Source: Falsirhodobacter xinxiangensis
Lineage (GTDB): Bacteria > Pseudomonadota > Alphaproteobacteria > Rhodobacterales > Rhodobacteraceae
NCBI RefSeq assembly: GCF_004959935.1
Contig: NZ_SMYN01000007.1
Coordinates: forward strand, 62,001 to 126,000
Reading direction: 5' to 3'
Length of the DNA: 64,000 nucleotides
Part shown: one piece after another, positions 8,926 to 17,699 of the stretch
Layout: each line of letters opens with the position of its first letter
Numbering within the stretch: position 1 is the stretch's first letter
The notes under the pieces: generated by a model
What the model saw: the letters and a program-made list of their open reading frames with translations, nothing else
The model's database searches: none
What the model was told of the DNA's origin: nothing
Position numbers and translations under genes: made by a program

Positions 8926-10281
8926 TTGGCCAAAGCGTTGAACAAGAAGAACCTGCTGGCGCTTGGCCCCGACCGGCTGGCCGAATTGCTGCTGGAGGTG
9001 ACGAAGGGCCGCGCCGATGCGCAGCGACGTCTGCGGCTGGAGTTGAGCGCGCATAGCGGGGCGGAGGACGTCGCACGCGACATCCGCAAACGCTATGCGT
9101 CGATCCGGCTGGCCAAGGGGTATCTGTCGCGCAAGACACACCGGACCTTTGCCAAGGAAATCCGCAGCCTGATCGCACTGATCGAACAGGGGGTGGCGCC
9201 GGGCGATCCGGGCCTTGGGTTCGATCTGCTGTGGGAATTGCTGCATCTTGCGCCGGGCGTGCTCCGCCGCACCAAGGACAGCGGCGACATTCTGGCCGAG
9301 GCTTTTGCCGATGTCATGGCCGCGGTGGAGCGCATCGGGGTAAATGTGACGGTCGCGCCCGTCGCGCTTGCGGAAACCGTGTTCGAAGCCGTGCGCGAGG
9401 ATGGAGGCGATACCTTTGCGGGCGCGGTGCGGGCGCTTGCCGCGCCGCTTGGGGCGGAGGGTCTTGCCCATCTGCGAAGTCTGGCGGTGGCCACGCTTGG
9501 GGCGCGGCGGGGCAAGGCGGCGCGCAGTTTTGCGGATCGGCGGGTCGCGGGGCTGCTTCGCGACATCGCCGATGTGCAGGGCGATGTCGATGGCTATGCC
9601 GCCGGTTTCACGCCCGCGCAGATGACGCAGCCCGCGATTGCCGCCGATGTCGGTGCCCGCCTGCTTGCGGCGGGCCGCGCCGAGGAGGCGCTGGCCCTGG
9701 CCGAAGCCGCGATGGATGAGGCCGATACGCCCGAGGTGGCGGGCGTCCTGATCCGCTCGCTTGAGGCGCTTGGGCGCAAGGACGCGCTGCGTGCGTTTCT
9801 GTGGGCCTGTTTCCAGCGGCGGCCCGACGCGGATCGTTTGCGCCGCTATCTCCGCCTGTTGCCGGATTTCGACGATATCGAGGCAGAGGACGAGGCACGG
9901 ATTCTTGCCCAGACCCATCCCGACACCGAGGCCGCATTGCGCTTTTTCGTCCAATGGCCCGACCTTGCCGCCGCCGCGGCGTTGGTGCGCGCAAGGGCGG
10001 ATCGGCTGGCCGGGACCGAGCCCGATCTGATCGCCCATGCCGAAGCGATCGAGGGCAGGGATGCGCTTGCCGGCATCCTGATCCGGCGGGCGGTCATCCT
10101 TGCGCTTTTGCGCAGCGGATCGGTCGCCGCCGACCGCAGGGCCGCCGATCATCTGGCGGCCTGCGCGGTGGCGGATGCGGCAGTTGCCGATTACGGCGAT
10201 TTCCCGGATCACCTGTCCTTCATCACCGCGTTGCGGCGTCTGTTCGGGCGCCGGAAGGCGTTTTGGGACCGGGTGGCATAA
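8926..10281 (+). CDS. DUF6880 family protein
   Basis: A 451-residue soluble, alpha-helical protein opening MAKALNKKNLLALGPDRLAE, which resembles the DUF6880 family: a conserved N-terminal alanine/leucine-rich block followed by helical repeats. There is no signal peptide or membrane segment. The start is a TTG at 8926 with AAGGGG about eight bases upstream, and the reading frame is open with strong alphaproteobacterial codon bias. The function is unknown. It sits alone between two VPLPA-CTERM genes but no functional link to them can be claimed. Confidence 0.75.
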   Translation: MAKALNKKNLLALGPDRLAELLLEVTKGRADAQRRLRLELSAHSGAEDVARDIRKRYASIRLAKGYLSRKTHRTFAKEIRSLIALIEQGVAPGDPGLGFDLLWELLHLAPGVLRRTKDSGDILAEAFADVMAAVERIGVNVTVAPVALAETVFEAVREDGGDTFAGAVRALAAPLGAEGLAHLRSLAVATLGARRGKAARSFADRRVAGLLRDIADVQGDVDGYAAGFTPAQMTQPAIAADVGARLLAAGRAEEALALAEAAMDEADTPEVAGVLIRSLEALGRKDALRAFLWACFQRRPDADRLRRYLRLLPDFDDIEAEDEARILAQTHPDTEAALRFFVQWPDLAAAAALVRARADRLAGTEPDLIAHAEAIEGRDALAGILIRRAVILALLRSGSVAADRRAADHLAACAVADAAVADYGDFPDHLSFITALRRLFGRRKAFWDRVA

Positions 10282-10378
10282 GGCATGCGTTTACAATAAC
10301 TTCACGGGCCTGTCGCTCGTAATGGTTAATCGAAGCTTACGTGCGGGTGATGACATGACACCCCGCACAGGATCTTCG

Positions 10379-11683
10379 ATGAAACGCTTCGTCCTTACCG
10401 CCGCCGTGCTGGCCACGGCGATCGCCACGCCCCTTGCGGCGCAGAACCGGGTCGATGGGCAATCGCCCGATGCCCCGGCGCTGGCGGCCTATGGCGCCCA
10501 CGCCGTCGGCGTCCGGCAGTTCGAATTCGTGAACAAGGACCAGATCGACGTCGCGTCCATCACGGCCCCCGGCGAACTGCCCCGCTATGACCGCCCCCTG
10601 ACGGTCGAGATGTGGTATCCGGCGGTCCAAGGCGCGGTGGGCGACACCTCGTTCAAGACGCTGCTGCGCGACGGCAAGACCGAGGCGACGCTGCATGGCC
10701 GCGCCGTTCGCGATGCCGCCGCCGCTGACGTCAACTCGCCGCTGGTCGTGCTTAGCCACGGTTATCCGGGCAACCGTTTCCTGATGGCGCATCTGGCCGA
10801 AAACCTTGCGTCCAAGGGATATGTCGTCGCGGCCATCGACCATACCGATTCCACCTATGGCAAACAGACGGGGCTTGCCTCGACGCTGGTGAACCGCTCG
10901 TTCGACCAGCTTTTCGTGGTGGACGAGCTGGCGCGGCTGAACGGCGATGCGGCTTCGGGCCTGGCCGGGCGGATCGACACCGACAATACCGGCGTGATCG
11001 GGTTTTCGATGGGCGGCTACGGTGCGGTCGTGACCGCAGGCGGCGGCGTCAGCGAAGCTGCGACCGCTTTTGCTCCCCCGGTCGCCGTCCACCAGCAGGG
11101 CAGCCCCACGCATGAGGCGCTGCCCGATCCGCGCGTCAAGACAGCGGTGGCCATCGGCCCCTGGGGCATGAAAAACGGGCTTTGGGACGCCGAAGGGCTG
11201 GCCGGGATCGAGATTCCGATGCTGTTCATCGCCGGGTCCGCCGACACGACCTCGGGATACGAGAATGGCGTGCGCGCGATCTGGGAGGGCGCAACCTCGG
11301 TCGATCGTTCGCTGCTGACCTTCGACGGTGGCGGTCACAACACCGTCGCGACGATCCCCGCGCCGATCGAAAGCTATGCGGCGGGCGTGTCGGGCCATTA
11401 CACGGACGCGGTCTGGGACACCGTGTTCATGAACAATGTCGGGCAGCACTTCATCACCGCATGGCTGGACATCGAATTGAAGGGCGATGCCGCGATGAAG
11501 AAATATCTGGAACTGACGCCCATCGGAAGCGAAGGGCCGTGGGCCGGCTTCGCGGATGGCACGGCGGACGGCCTGCGGTTCGAGACGATCGAGGCCCCCG
11601 CGCCGGTCCCGCTGCCCGCGTCGATCTGGCTTCTTGGTGCGGCACTGGCGGGGATGGGCGCGATCCGCCGCATCCGCGCCTGA
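10379..11683 (+). CDS. Alpha/beta hydrolase with VPLPA-CTERM sorting tail
   Basis: A 434-residue exported hydrolase. I placed the start at the ATG at 10379 (AGGA 7 bases before it), which gives the signal peptide MKRFVLTAAVLATAIATPLAA. The core is a dienelactone-hydrolase/chlorophyllase-like alpha/beta hydrolase with VVLSHGYPGNRF (oxyanion region), nucleophile elbow GFSMGG, a downstream IAGSADTTSGYE acid-loop region and GGGHNT as a likely catalytic histidine. The C-terminus VPLPASIWLLGAALAGMGAI followed by RRIRA is an exosortase sorting signal. So it is predicted to be a surface-attached esterase or lipase-like enzyme. The substrate is unknown. Exosortase-tailed hydrolases are less common than tailed structural proteins. 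Confidence 0.82.
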   Translation: MKRFVLTAAVLATAIATPLAAQNRVDGQSPDAPALAAYGAHAVGVRQFEFVNKDQIDVASITAPGELPRYDRPLTVEMWYPAVQGAVGDTSFKTLLRDGKTEATLHGRAVRDAAAADVNSPLVVLSHGYPGNRFLMAHLAENLASKGYVVAAIDHTDSTYGKQTGLASTLVNRSFDQLFVVDELARLNGDAASGLAGRIDTDNTGVIGFSMGGYGAVVTAGGGVSEAATAFAPPVAVHQQGSPTHEALPDPRVKTAVAIGPWGMKNGLWDAEGLAGIEIPMLFIAGSADTTSGYENGVRAIWEGATSVDRSLLTFDGGGHNTVATIPAPIESYAAGVSGHYTDAVWDTVFMNNVGQHFITAWLDIELKGDAAMKKYLELTPIGSEGPWAGFADGTADGLRFETIEAPAPVPLPASIWLLGAALAGMGAIRRIRA

Positions 11684-11690
11684 CCGCGGT

Positions 11691-12164
11691 TCAGCGGCAC
11701 TGCGCCAGATAGCTTTGCTGCGCGGTGTTCATCAGACCGTCCAGAAGCGTCATGCCGAAAGGGCTGCCCGAAACATCGGGCACCTGCCCAAGCGGGCCGC
11801 GTTCGCGCAGCACCTTGACCAGCAGATCGGGGTGGTAATACCGAAGCATCGACCCGAACACCAAGGAAAAGCTCATCCCGTCCTGCTGGCCAAGCGCGCC
11901 GATGGTGGACACGGTCGGCACCGACAGGCCCGAGATCCGCGCCACCTCTGCCGGGTCGGCGTTCTGGTTGGCCTCCATCGCGGCGCCGATCCGTTCAATA
12001 TCCCCCGCGGATCGGGTCGCCACGGCATTCTCGATCTCTTGCAGGGCGCTGCATTGCGCGGGTGAAAAGCCCATGGGCGTGCCTGCGGGCGGCAGCGTGG
12101 CGAATTGCGCCAGCGCGGGAAGGCCGAACGAACAGACGGCAAGGGAAAGAAGGCAAAGGCGCAT
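11691..12164 (-). CDS. Small secreted protein of unknown function
   Basis: A 157-residue protein with a signal peptide (MRLCLLSLAVCSFGLPALA). I chose the start at 12164 because AAGGAG lies 7 bases upstream, rather than the extension to 12200. The mature part has two cysteines, one at the very C-terminus (YLAQCR), and otherwise low-complexity helical sequence. I do not recognise a family. It converges with the VPLPA hydrolase gene, seven bases apart. Confidence 0.6.
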   Translation of the reverse strand: MRLCLLSLAVCSFGLPALAQFATLPPAGTPMGFSPAQCSALQEIENAVATRSAGDIERIGAAMEANQNADPAEVARISGLSVPTVSTIGALGQQDGMSFSLVFGSMLRYYHPDLLVKVLRERGPLGQVPDVSGSPFGMTLLDGLMNTAQQSYLAQCR

Positions 12165-12238
12165 CGGCACTCCTTGGCAGGGCTGATCGACAGATGGCAT
12201 GGAAGCGCGGCGGAAGAAATCACATCCGCGTGCCCGCG

Positions 12239-12571
12239 TCAGTTCAGCGAACGGCCCGCCAGAATCCGGCGCGCCGTGGCGTCGGAAGTGGTCGCGATCT
12301 CCAGCAGGTCGCGCAGGGTGTCCACCCGTTCCTCGGCCAGATCGTCGTCTTCGGCCTCGGCCAGAAGGTCGGCGACGAGGCCGAGCGTCTGGGCCGCGAT
12401 GTCGGCGATGCGCGCGGCGTTTTCGGCCGACAGGCTCGCATCCGCATCGGCGGTGCGGACAAGCGTGGCGATCTGCGTCACCGACGCCTCGATGTCTTCA
12501 AGGTCTTCGCGTTCTTCTGGGGTCATGTCGCTCGATGGGGTTTGGGTCTGCGGTCGGGCCAGTCTGGACAT
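12239..12571 (-). CDS. Small acidic helical protein, hypothetical
   Basis: From the ATG at 12571 this gives a 110-residue, strongly acidic, almost entirely helical protein (segments EEREDLEDIEASVTQIATL and LLAEAEDDDLAEERVDTLRD). It probably forms a coiled coil and has no signal peptide or membrane helix. The frame stays open a further 201 bases upstream, but that part is basic and proline-rich and does not look coding. No good ribosome binding site is visible, so the start and even the reality of the gene are uncertain. Confidence 0.45.
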   Translation of the reverse strand: MSRLARPQTQTPSSDMTPEEREDLEDIEASVTQIATLVRTADADASLSAENAARIADIAAQTLGLVADLLAEAEDDDLAEERVDTLRDLLEIATTSDATARRILAGRSLN

Positions 12572-12873
12572 ATCGGCGCGAAGTGTCACGAGCGGAACTT
12601 GCACCGCGCGCCACGGGCCGGGATCGGCGGGGCCGCGCGCATTCGGCATTGCGGCGGCCGATTCGCGATGCCGTGACAGCAGGGAAAAGCGGCCGAGGGC
12701 GCTGCCCTTCGCGGGAATGAATTTTTGCGCCGGGGCCGCAATCTGGAAGAACATTCCCTTTTGTGGTTGCATACGGCGGTATGCGGGGTCTAAGAGCGCA
12801 GAAGACGTCGGCGGGAAACCGCCAGCCTCGCCCAGCCACTGAGACCGGGATCATGCCCGGTAGGGAGCAAGAT
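12572..12873 (+). promoter_or_regulatory. Structured leader of the gluconate-type dehydrogenase operon
   Basis: This 302-base gap precedes the operon. It holds an inverted repeat GCATAC/GTATGC (12769-12774, 12779-12784), an operator candidate. Next come a long-range helix GGTCT (12787-12791) with AGACC (12842-12846), an internal GGCGG-GAAA-CCGCC hairpin (12810-12823), and a hairpin CCGGG/CCCGG (12845-12849, 12856-12860) ending one base before the Shine-Dalgarno GGGAG. The long-range helix and last hairpin compete for CC at 12845-12846, so they are mutually exclusive. This looks like a cis-regulatory RNA. I could not match it to a named riboswitch. Confidence 0.4.
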
Positions 12874-13572
12874 ATGACCGATCTTCCCGGCTTTCCCAGC
12901 CGCCGCAGCTTTTTGAAAGCTTCCGCCGCGGGGGTCGCCATAAGCGGGTTCGCCCTTGCCGCGACCGCACAGCCGGCCCCGCCGATCCAGCTTGACCAAT
13001 ACCAGCCGGTCTATTTCTCGGACGTCGAATGGGCGTTCGTGCTGGCGGCGACGGCGCGGCTGATCCCGTCGGATGGCGAAGGCCCCGGCGCGATCGAAGC
13101 CGCTGTCCCGGTGTTCATCGACCGGGAATTGACCGGCGATTTCGGCACCGCTGTGGACTGGTATATGCAGGGGCCGCACAACGCCGCCGCCGACCCGCTT
13201 CTGGGCTGGCAGACGCCGCTGACCCCCGCGCAGATCTACCGCGAGGCGATCCCGGTCGTGAACGCATGGTGCGAAGAAGTCCACGGCGCGATCTTCGCCG
13301 ATCTTGCGCCGGACCAGCAGGACGCCGTCCTGACCGCGATGCAGGAAGGCGAGGTCGAACTTGCCCCCGAGATCCGCGATTTCTTCAAGATCCTGCTGCA
13401 GAACACCAAGGAAGGCTATTTCGCCGACCCGATCTATGGCGGCAACGCAGGCATGGCCGCTTGGGCCTATATCGGCTTTCCCGGCGCGCGGGCGGCCTAC
13501 AAGGAATGGGTCGGACGGCACAACATCGCCTATCCGCTCGGCCCCGTATCGATCAGCGGAGACCGCGCATAA
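12874..13572 (+). CDS. Gluconate 2-dehydrogenase subunit 3 family protein (small subunit, Tat-exported)
   Basis: A 232-residue protein starting at the ATG at 12874 (GGGAG upstream). It begins with a twin-arginine signal, SRRSFLKASAAGVAISGFAL, cut near ATAQP. The remainder matches the gluconate 2-dehydrogenase subunit 3 family (ATARLIPSDGEGPGA, FIDRELTG, GYFADPIYGGN, AYIGFPGARAAY). This subunit is a chaperone-like partner that carries the large FAD subunit across the membrane through Tat, since the large subunit has no signal of its own. Its stop overlaps the large-subunit start (TAATG). Confidence 0.9.
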   Translation: MTDLPGFPSRRSFLKASAAGVAISGFALAATAQPAPPIQLDQYQPVYFSDVEWAFVLAATARLIPSDGEGPGAIEAAVPVFIDRELTGDFGTAVDWYMQGPHNAAADPLLGWQTPLTPAQIYREAIPVVNAWCEEVHGAIFADLAPDQQDAVLTAMQEGEVELAPEIRDFFKILLQNTKEGYFADPIYGGNAGMAAWAYIGFPGARAAYKEWVGRHNIAYPLGPVSISGDRA

Positions 13573-15341
13573 TGGCACGTCAGGAAGCAAAGAAGGACGT
13601 GGTCATCGTCGGCCTGGGTTGGACCGGCGCGATCATGGGAATCGAACTGGCGCAGGAAGGGCTGGAGATCGTTGCGCTGGAACGCGGGCACGATCAGGAC
13701 ACCGTGCCGAATTTCCAGTATCCGCAGATGATCGACGAGCTGAAATTCGGCGTCCGTCTGAAGATGATGCAGAAGCCCAGCCAGCAGACGCTGACCGTGC
13801 GCCGGAATGAATCCGAGACCGCGCTGCCCTATCGCAGCCTCGGCTCGTTCCTGCCGGGCAATGGCGTCGGCGGGGCGGGCACGCATTGGAACGGCCTCAA
13901 CTGGCGTCCGCAGGCCGAGGAGATGCGCCTGCGCTCCTATGTCACGGAAAACTGGGGCGAGGGGATCATCCCCGCCGACATGACCATCGGCGATTACCCC
14001 GTCACCTATGACGAGCTGGAGCCGTTCTTTGCCCGTTTCGAACGTGTGGCCGGGATTTCCGGCACCGCGGGCAACATCAAGGGCGAACTGCGCGAGGGCG
14101 GCAACCCGTTCGAAGGCTGGCGGTCCGAGGAATATCCGATGCCCGCCATGCCCTCCACCTGGGACGGCGCGAAATTCGCCGAAGCCGCGAAGGCTGCGGG
14201 ATACCATCCGTTCCCCAGCCCCGGCGGCATCGCCTCGCGCGCCTATGTCAACGAATACGGAATGCAAATGGGGCCGTGCAACCACTGCGGCTTCTGCGAA
14301 CGCTACGGCTGCTTCCAGTATTCCAAATCCTCGCCGCAGACGGCGATTCTGGACCGGCTGAAGCAATATCCGAACTTCACCTATCGCACTGAATCCGAGG
14401 TGCTGCGGGTGGAGATGGCCGCGGATGGCAAGACCGCCACGGGCGTCACCTATTTCGACGAAAAGGCCGGCGAGGAAGTGTTCCAGCCCGCCGACATCGT
14501 GATCCTTGCGACCTATCAGCTGAACAACGTCCATCTGATGCTGCTGTCGGGCATCGGCCAGCCCTATGACGCGCGCACGGGCGAGGGTGTGACCGGCAAG
14601 AACTACGGCTACCAGATGAACGGTGGCGTCACGATGTTCTTCAAGGACGAACATTTCAACCCGTTCATCGGCACCGGGGCCAACGGCTTCTGCATCGACG
14701 ATTTCGGGATGAACAACATCGACTATGGCGCCGAAGGCTTCATCGGCGGCGCCTATTGGCGGTCGGGCCAGACCAACGGCCAGCCGATCCGGTCGATGCC
14801 GCTGCCGTCCGGCACGCCGACATGGGGCGCTGGCTGGAAGCAGGCGGTGGGCGAATGGTATGGCCATGCCATGTCCATCGGCGCGCACGGCTCGTGCATG
14901 TCCTATGCCACGAACCACCTCGACCTCGATCCGACCTATACCGACCGGCACGGGCGGCCGCTGATGCGGATGACGTTCAACTGGAACGCCAACGACATCC
15001 GCCAGACGCAGTTCATGAAGTCGAAGATGGAGCCGCTGGCCCAGTCGATGAACCCCGACCTGATGCAGTCGTCGTTCAAGAAGGAAGGCGCGCAATACGA
15101 CGTCCGCCCCTATCAGACGACGCACAACACCGGCGGGCACATCATGTCCGACACCCCGACCACGGGCGTGGTGAACCGCTATTCGCAGGCATGGGATAAG
15201 CACAACGTCTTTGCGCTGGGCGCGGGCAACTTCGTGCAGAACACGCAATACAACCCGACGGGGCTGGTCGGCGGGCTTGCCTATTGGACCGCCCATGCGA
15301 TCCGCACGCAATACCTGTCCAACCCCCGCCCGCTGGTCTGA
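13572..15341 (+). CDS. GMC oxidoreductase, FAD-containing large subunit of a gluconate/sugar-type dehydrogenase
   Basis: A 589-residue GMC-family flavoprotein. The N-terminus VVIVGLGWTGAIMGIELAQEG is the dinucleotide-binding GxGxxG. The FAD region GNGVGGAGTHWNGLNWRP follows near residue 98. The C-terminal catalytic part has HNTGGHIM and GAGNFVQNTQYNPTG. A cysteine cluster at C236, C239, C242 and C247 (CNHCGFCERYGC) resembles the ligands of the Fe-S cluster found in the catalytic subunit of related FAD-glucose/fructose dehydrogenases. With the small subunit and the cytochrome it should oxidise a sugar or sugar acid in the periplasm and pass electrons to ubiquinone. Gluconate, fructose, sorbitol or another polyol cannot be told apart from sequence. 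It has no signal peptide, as expected for hitchhiker export. Confidence 0.9.
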   Translation: MARQEAKKDVVIVGLGWTGAIMGIELAQEGLEIVALERGHDQDTVPNFQYPQMIDELKFGVRLKMMQKPSQQTLTVRRNESETALPYRSLGSFLPGNGVGGAGTHWNGLNWRPQAEEMRLRSYVTENWGEGIIPADMTIGDYPVTYDELEPFFARFERVAGISGTAGNIKGELREGGNPFEGWRSEEYPMPAMPSTWDGAKFAEAAKAAGYHPFPSPGGIASRAYVNEYGMQMGPCNHCGFCERYGCFQYSKSSPQTAILDRLKQYPNFTYRTESEVLRVEMAADGKTATGVTYFDEKAGEEVFQPADIVILATYQLNNVHLMLLSGIGQPYDARTGEGVTGKNYGYQMNGGVTMFFKDEHFNPFIGTGANGFCIDDFGMNNIDYGAEGFIGGAYWRSGQTNGQPIRSMPLPSGTPTWGAGWKQAVGEWYGHAMSIGAHGSCMSYATNHLDLDPTYTDRHGRPLMRMTFNWNANDIRQTQFMKSKMEPLAQSMNPDLMQSSFKKEGAQYDVRPYQTTHNTGGHIMSDTPTTGVVNRYSQAWDKHNVFALGAGNFVQNTQYNPTGLVGGLAYWTAHAIRTQYLSNPRPLV

Positions 15342-15351
15342 GGAGAGCGAG

Positions 15352-16653
15352 ATGAAAACCATTCTCCGCGTGATCGGCGGCGCTGCCGTTCTTGGCGCTG
15401 CGGGCCTTGCCGCCTTCGTCTTCGTTCCCGTGCAGCGCACCGCCGCCGTGACGGACCTGCCCGCCGACTGGACCGCGCCCGAAGGGGCGGGCGAATATGT
15501 CATGTATGCGGGCGACTGCATGGCCTGCCACACCGCCGAAGGGGGGCAGCCCTTTGCCGGGGGCCGCGCGATCCATTCGCCGATGGGCACGATCTGGTCC
15601 ACCAACATCACGCCCGACCCCGAAACCGGGATCGGCGGCTATTCTCTGGACGAGTTCCGGGCGGCGATGATCGACGGCATCCGGGCCGACCGCGCGCATC
15701 TCTATCCGGCGATGCCCTATGAAAACTACCGCCTGATGACCGAGGAGGACATCCGCGCGCTGTATCAGTATTTCATGGAAGACGTGCAGCCGGTGAACAA
15801 CGCGGTCGAAGCGACGGCGCTGTCCTTCCCCTTCAACATGCGTTTCGGCATCCGCGCGTGGAACTGGCTGGCCCTGTCGCATGACGCGGGCCCCGCCGTT
15901 TCCGGCGACACGCCCGAGGATCGCGGCGCCTATCTGGTGGACGGCGCGGGTCACTGCGCGGCCTGCCACAGCCCGCGCACCGCGTTCATGTCGCAGGACG
16001 GCATCACCAAGGCCGACGCGAACTATCTGACCGGCGGCGAGGTGGACGGCTGGCACGCCCCCGCCCTGCGCGGACCCGGCAGCGCGCCAAAGGTCTGGGC
16101 GGTCGAAGAAATGGCGGCCTATCTTTCGACCGGCCGCAACGCCCATTCGGCGGCGAATGGCGAGATGGGGCTGGTCGTGCGCGATTCGCTCCAGCACCTG
16201 ACGGACGAGGACAATCTGGCCATCGCGACCTATCTGCGCACGATGGACGGCGCGCCGGAAACCGCCAGCGTGGCCGAGGCCGCAACCACGACCGAAACGA
16301 TGCTGACCGAGGCGACCGATCTGGACCTTGGCGCGCGGCTGTATCTGGACAACTGTTCGGCTTGCCACTTCGTTGACGGCAAGGGCGCGGCGGAAATCTT
16401 TCCGGAGCTGGCGAACAACTCCATCGTCACCGCACCGCAGATCGGCGGGCTTGCCAACGTGATCCTGCACGGGGCCGAACTGCCCAGCACCGAACACCGC
16501 CCGATGAAGCTGAAGATGCAGGGCTATGCCGACCGTCTGTCGGACGAGGAAGTCGCGGCGCTGGCAACCTTCCTGCGTCAGGCCTGGGGCAATGACGCGC
16601 CCCCCGTCGCGGCTGCGGACATCGCACCGTTCCGCGCACAGGCGGCGCACTAG
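15352..16653 (+). CDS. Membrane-anchored tri-haem cytochrome c subunit of the dehydrogenase
   Basis: A 433-residue cytochrome with an N-terminal membrane anchor or signal (residues 5-26) and three CxxCH haem-c sites: CMACH at 56-60, CAACH at 202-206 and CSACH at 335-339. This three-haem arrangement is the standard electron-transfer subunit of FAD gluconate, sorbitol and alcohol dehydrogenases, linking the GMC subunit to the quinone pool. AGGAGAGCGAG stands directly before the ATG at 15352, ten bases after the large-subunit stop, so the three genes form one operon. A strong hairpin follows. Confidence 0.92.
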   Translation: MKTILRVIGGAAVLGAAGLAAFVFVPVQRTAAVTDLPADWTAPEGAGEYVMYAGDCMACHTAEGGQPFAGGRAIHSPMGTIWSTNITPDPETGIGGYSLDEFRAAMIDGIRADRAHLYPAMPYENYRLMTEEDIRALYQYFMEDVQPVNNAVEATALSFPFNMRFGIRAWNWLALSHDAGPAVSGDTPEDRGAYLVDGAGHCAACHSPRTAFMSQDGITKADANYLTGGEVDGWHAPALRGPGSAPKVWAVEEMAAYLSTGRNAHSAANGEMGLVVRDSLQHLTDEDNLAIATYLRTMDGAPETASVAEAATTTETMLTEATDLDLGARLYLDNCSACHFVDGKGAAEIFPELANNSIVTAPQIGGLANVILHGAELPSTEHRPMKLKMQGYADRLSDEEVAALATFLRQAWGNDAPPVAAADIAPFRAQAAH

Positions 16654-16661
16654 CCACCTTT

Positions 16662-16692
16662 GGTCATGGGCGCAGACACAGCGCCCATGACC
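16662..16692. terminator. Bidirectional terminator-type hairpin
   Basis: A perfect 12-bp stem, GGTCATGGGCGC (16662-16673) and GCGCCCATGACC (16681-16692), with a 7-base loop, lies between two convergent operons. It can serve both strands. There is no clear U-run on either side. Confidence 0.65.
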
Positions 16693-16703
16693 GCGATCCG
16701 CGT

Positions 16704-17699
16704 TCAGCCGCGCATGCTGGACCGCCAGACCGGAAGCGCCTCGAGGAAGCTGTCGCGTTCGGACGATGCCCCGGAGATCAGTTCGACCACCCGCGCCGCG
16801 ATTTCGGGCAGTGGTTGGCGGAAGGTCGTCAGATCGTAACCGCCCCATGCCGCCTCGGCGATATCGTCGAAGCCGAGCACGCAAAGATCGCGCGGGATCT
16901 GCAGGCCGAAGTCGCGGCGCGCGGCATCCATGAAGCCGCAGGCGATCAGATCGGTGACGCAGAACACACCGTCGGGCCGCCCCTGACCGCCAAGCGTCAT
17001 GCGCGCGGCGTCGCCCCCCGTGGCATAGGCGGTCGGTCCTGCCTTCACGATCCGTGCCTCCATCCCCTGTGCCTGCGCGGCTTCGACGAAGCCACGTTCG
17101 CGCGCCAGAAGGCTGGGCGTGCCGGCGGTCGATCCGATCACCGCGACTTTGCCGCAGCCGGCGCGGGCGAACATGGCGGCGGCCTCGGTCATGGCATGGC
17201 GGTAATCGATGGTCACATGCGACGGCGATGCGGCCCCGCCCGTGCCCTTGCGATTGATCAGGATGACCTGCTGGCCACTGGCGATGCAGGACCCGACCAG
17301 CGCCTCGGGCGGGCTGCCGGACATCACGACGATGCTGCTGGCGCGGTATTGCAGCGCCTGCGTCAAGGCGGCCTCGGCGCTTGCCGCCTCGGCCGAGGTG
17401 TTGATGACCAGCGTGGCGCGCCCGGCCGTCTGGATCTGGGCGGTCAATTCCGCCAGCAGCGCCGATTGGAACGGCGCGTGCAGGTCCGATCCGATCAGGC
17501 AGACGGGGCGCGATGCGGTCTGCGACAGCCCCCGCGCCAGATGGTTGACGTGATAGTTCAGCGCGCGCGCCGCCTCCATCACCTTGCGCCGCGTTTCGGC
17601 CGAGACGCTGGCACCTTCGGTGAAGGTGCGCGAGACGGCGGACCGCGATACCCCGGCCAGTTGGGCAACCTCGTCGGCGCTGGCGAATTTCCGGCTCAT
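16704..17699 (-). CDS. LacI-family transcriptional regulator
   Basis: A 331-residue LacI/GalR regulator. The N-terminal helix-turn-helix reads ADEVAQLAGVSRSAVSRTFT followed by the hinge region ARALNYHVNHLARGLSQ. The rest is a periplasmic-binding-protein-like ligand domain (SRPVCLIGSDL, VVMSGSPPEALV, VTIDYRHAMTEAA, LCVLGFDDIAEA). I chose the start at 17699 (AAAGG upstream). It overlaps the stop of the phosphatase gene (ATGA), so the regulator is the last gene of the ABC-transporter operon at 16704-24052. It probably binds the paired operators at 24112-24171. LacI regulators mostly sense sugars or sugar phosphates, which bears on what the transporter carries. Confidence 0.9.
   Translation of the reverse strand: MSRKFASADEVAQLAGVSRSAVSRTFTEGASVSAETRRKVMEAARALNYHVNHLARGLSQTASRPVCLIGSDLHAPFQSALLAELTAQIQTAGRATLVINTSAEAASAEAALTQALQYRASSIVVMSGSPPEALVGSCIASGQQVILINRKGTGGAASPSHVTIDYRHAMTEAAAMFARAGCGKVAVIGSTAGTPSLLARERGFVEAAQAQGMEARIVKAGPTAYATGGDAARMTLGGQGRPDGVFCVTDLIACGFMDAARRDFGLQIPRDLCVLGFDDIAEAAWGGYDLTTFRQPLPEIAARVVELISGASSERDSFLEALPVWRSSMRG

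Noticed and set aside
8143-10212. 689-codon minus-strand frame opposite the DUF6880 gene
   Set aside because: Its composition is arginine, glycine and glutamine-rich without domains, while the plus-strand frame has family similarity and a ribosome binding site.
12780-12870. Cobalamin riboswitch before the dehydrogenase operon
   Set aside because: GGGAAACCGCC and GCCACTG superficially recall it, but no B12 box or the conserved GGGAAGG core follows, and the helices differ.
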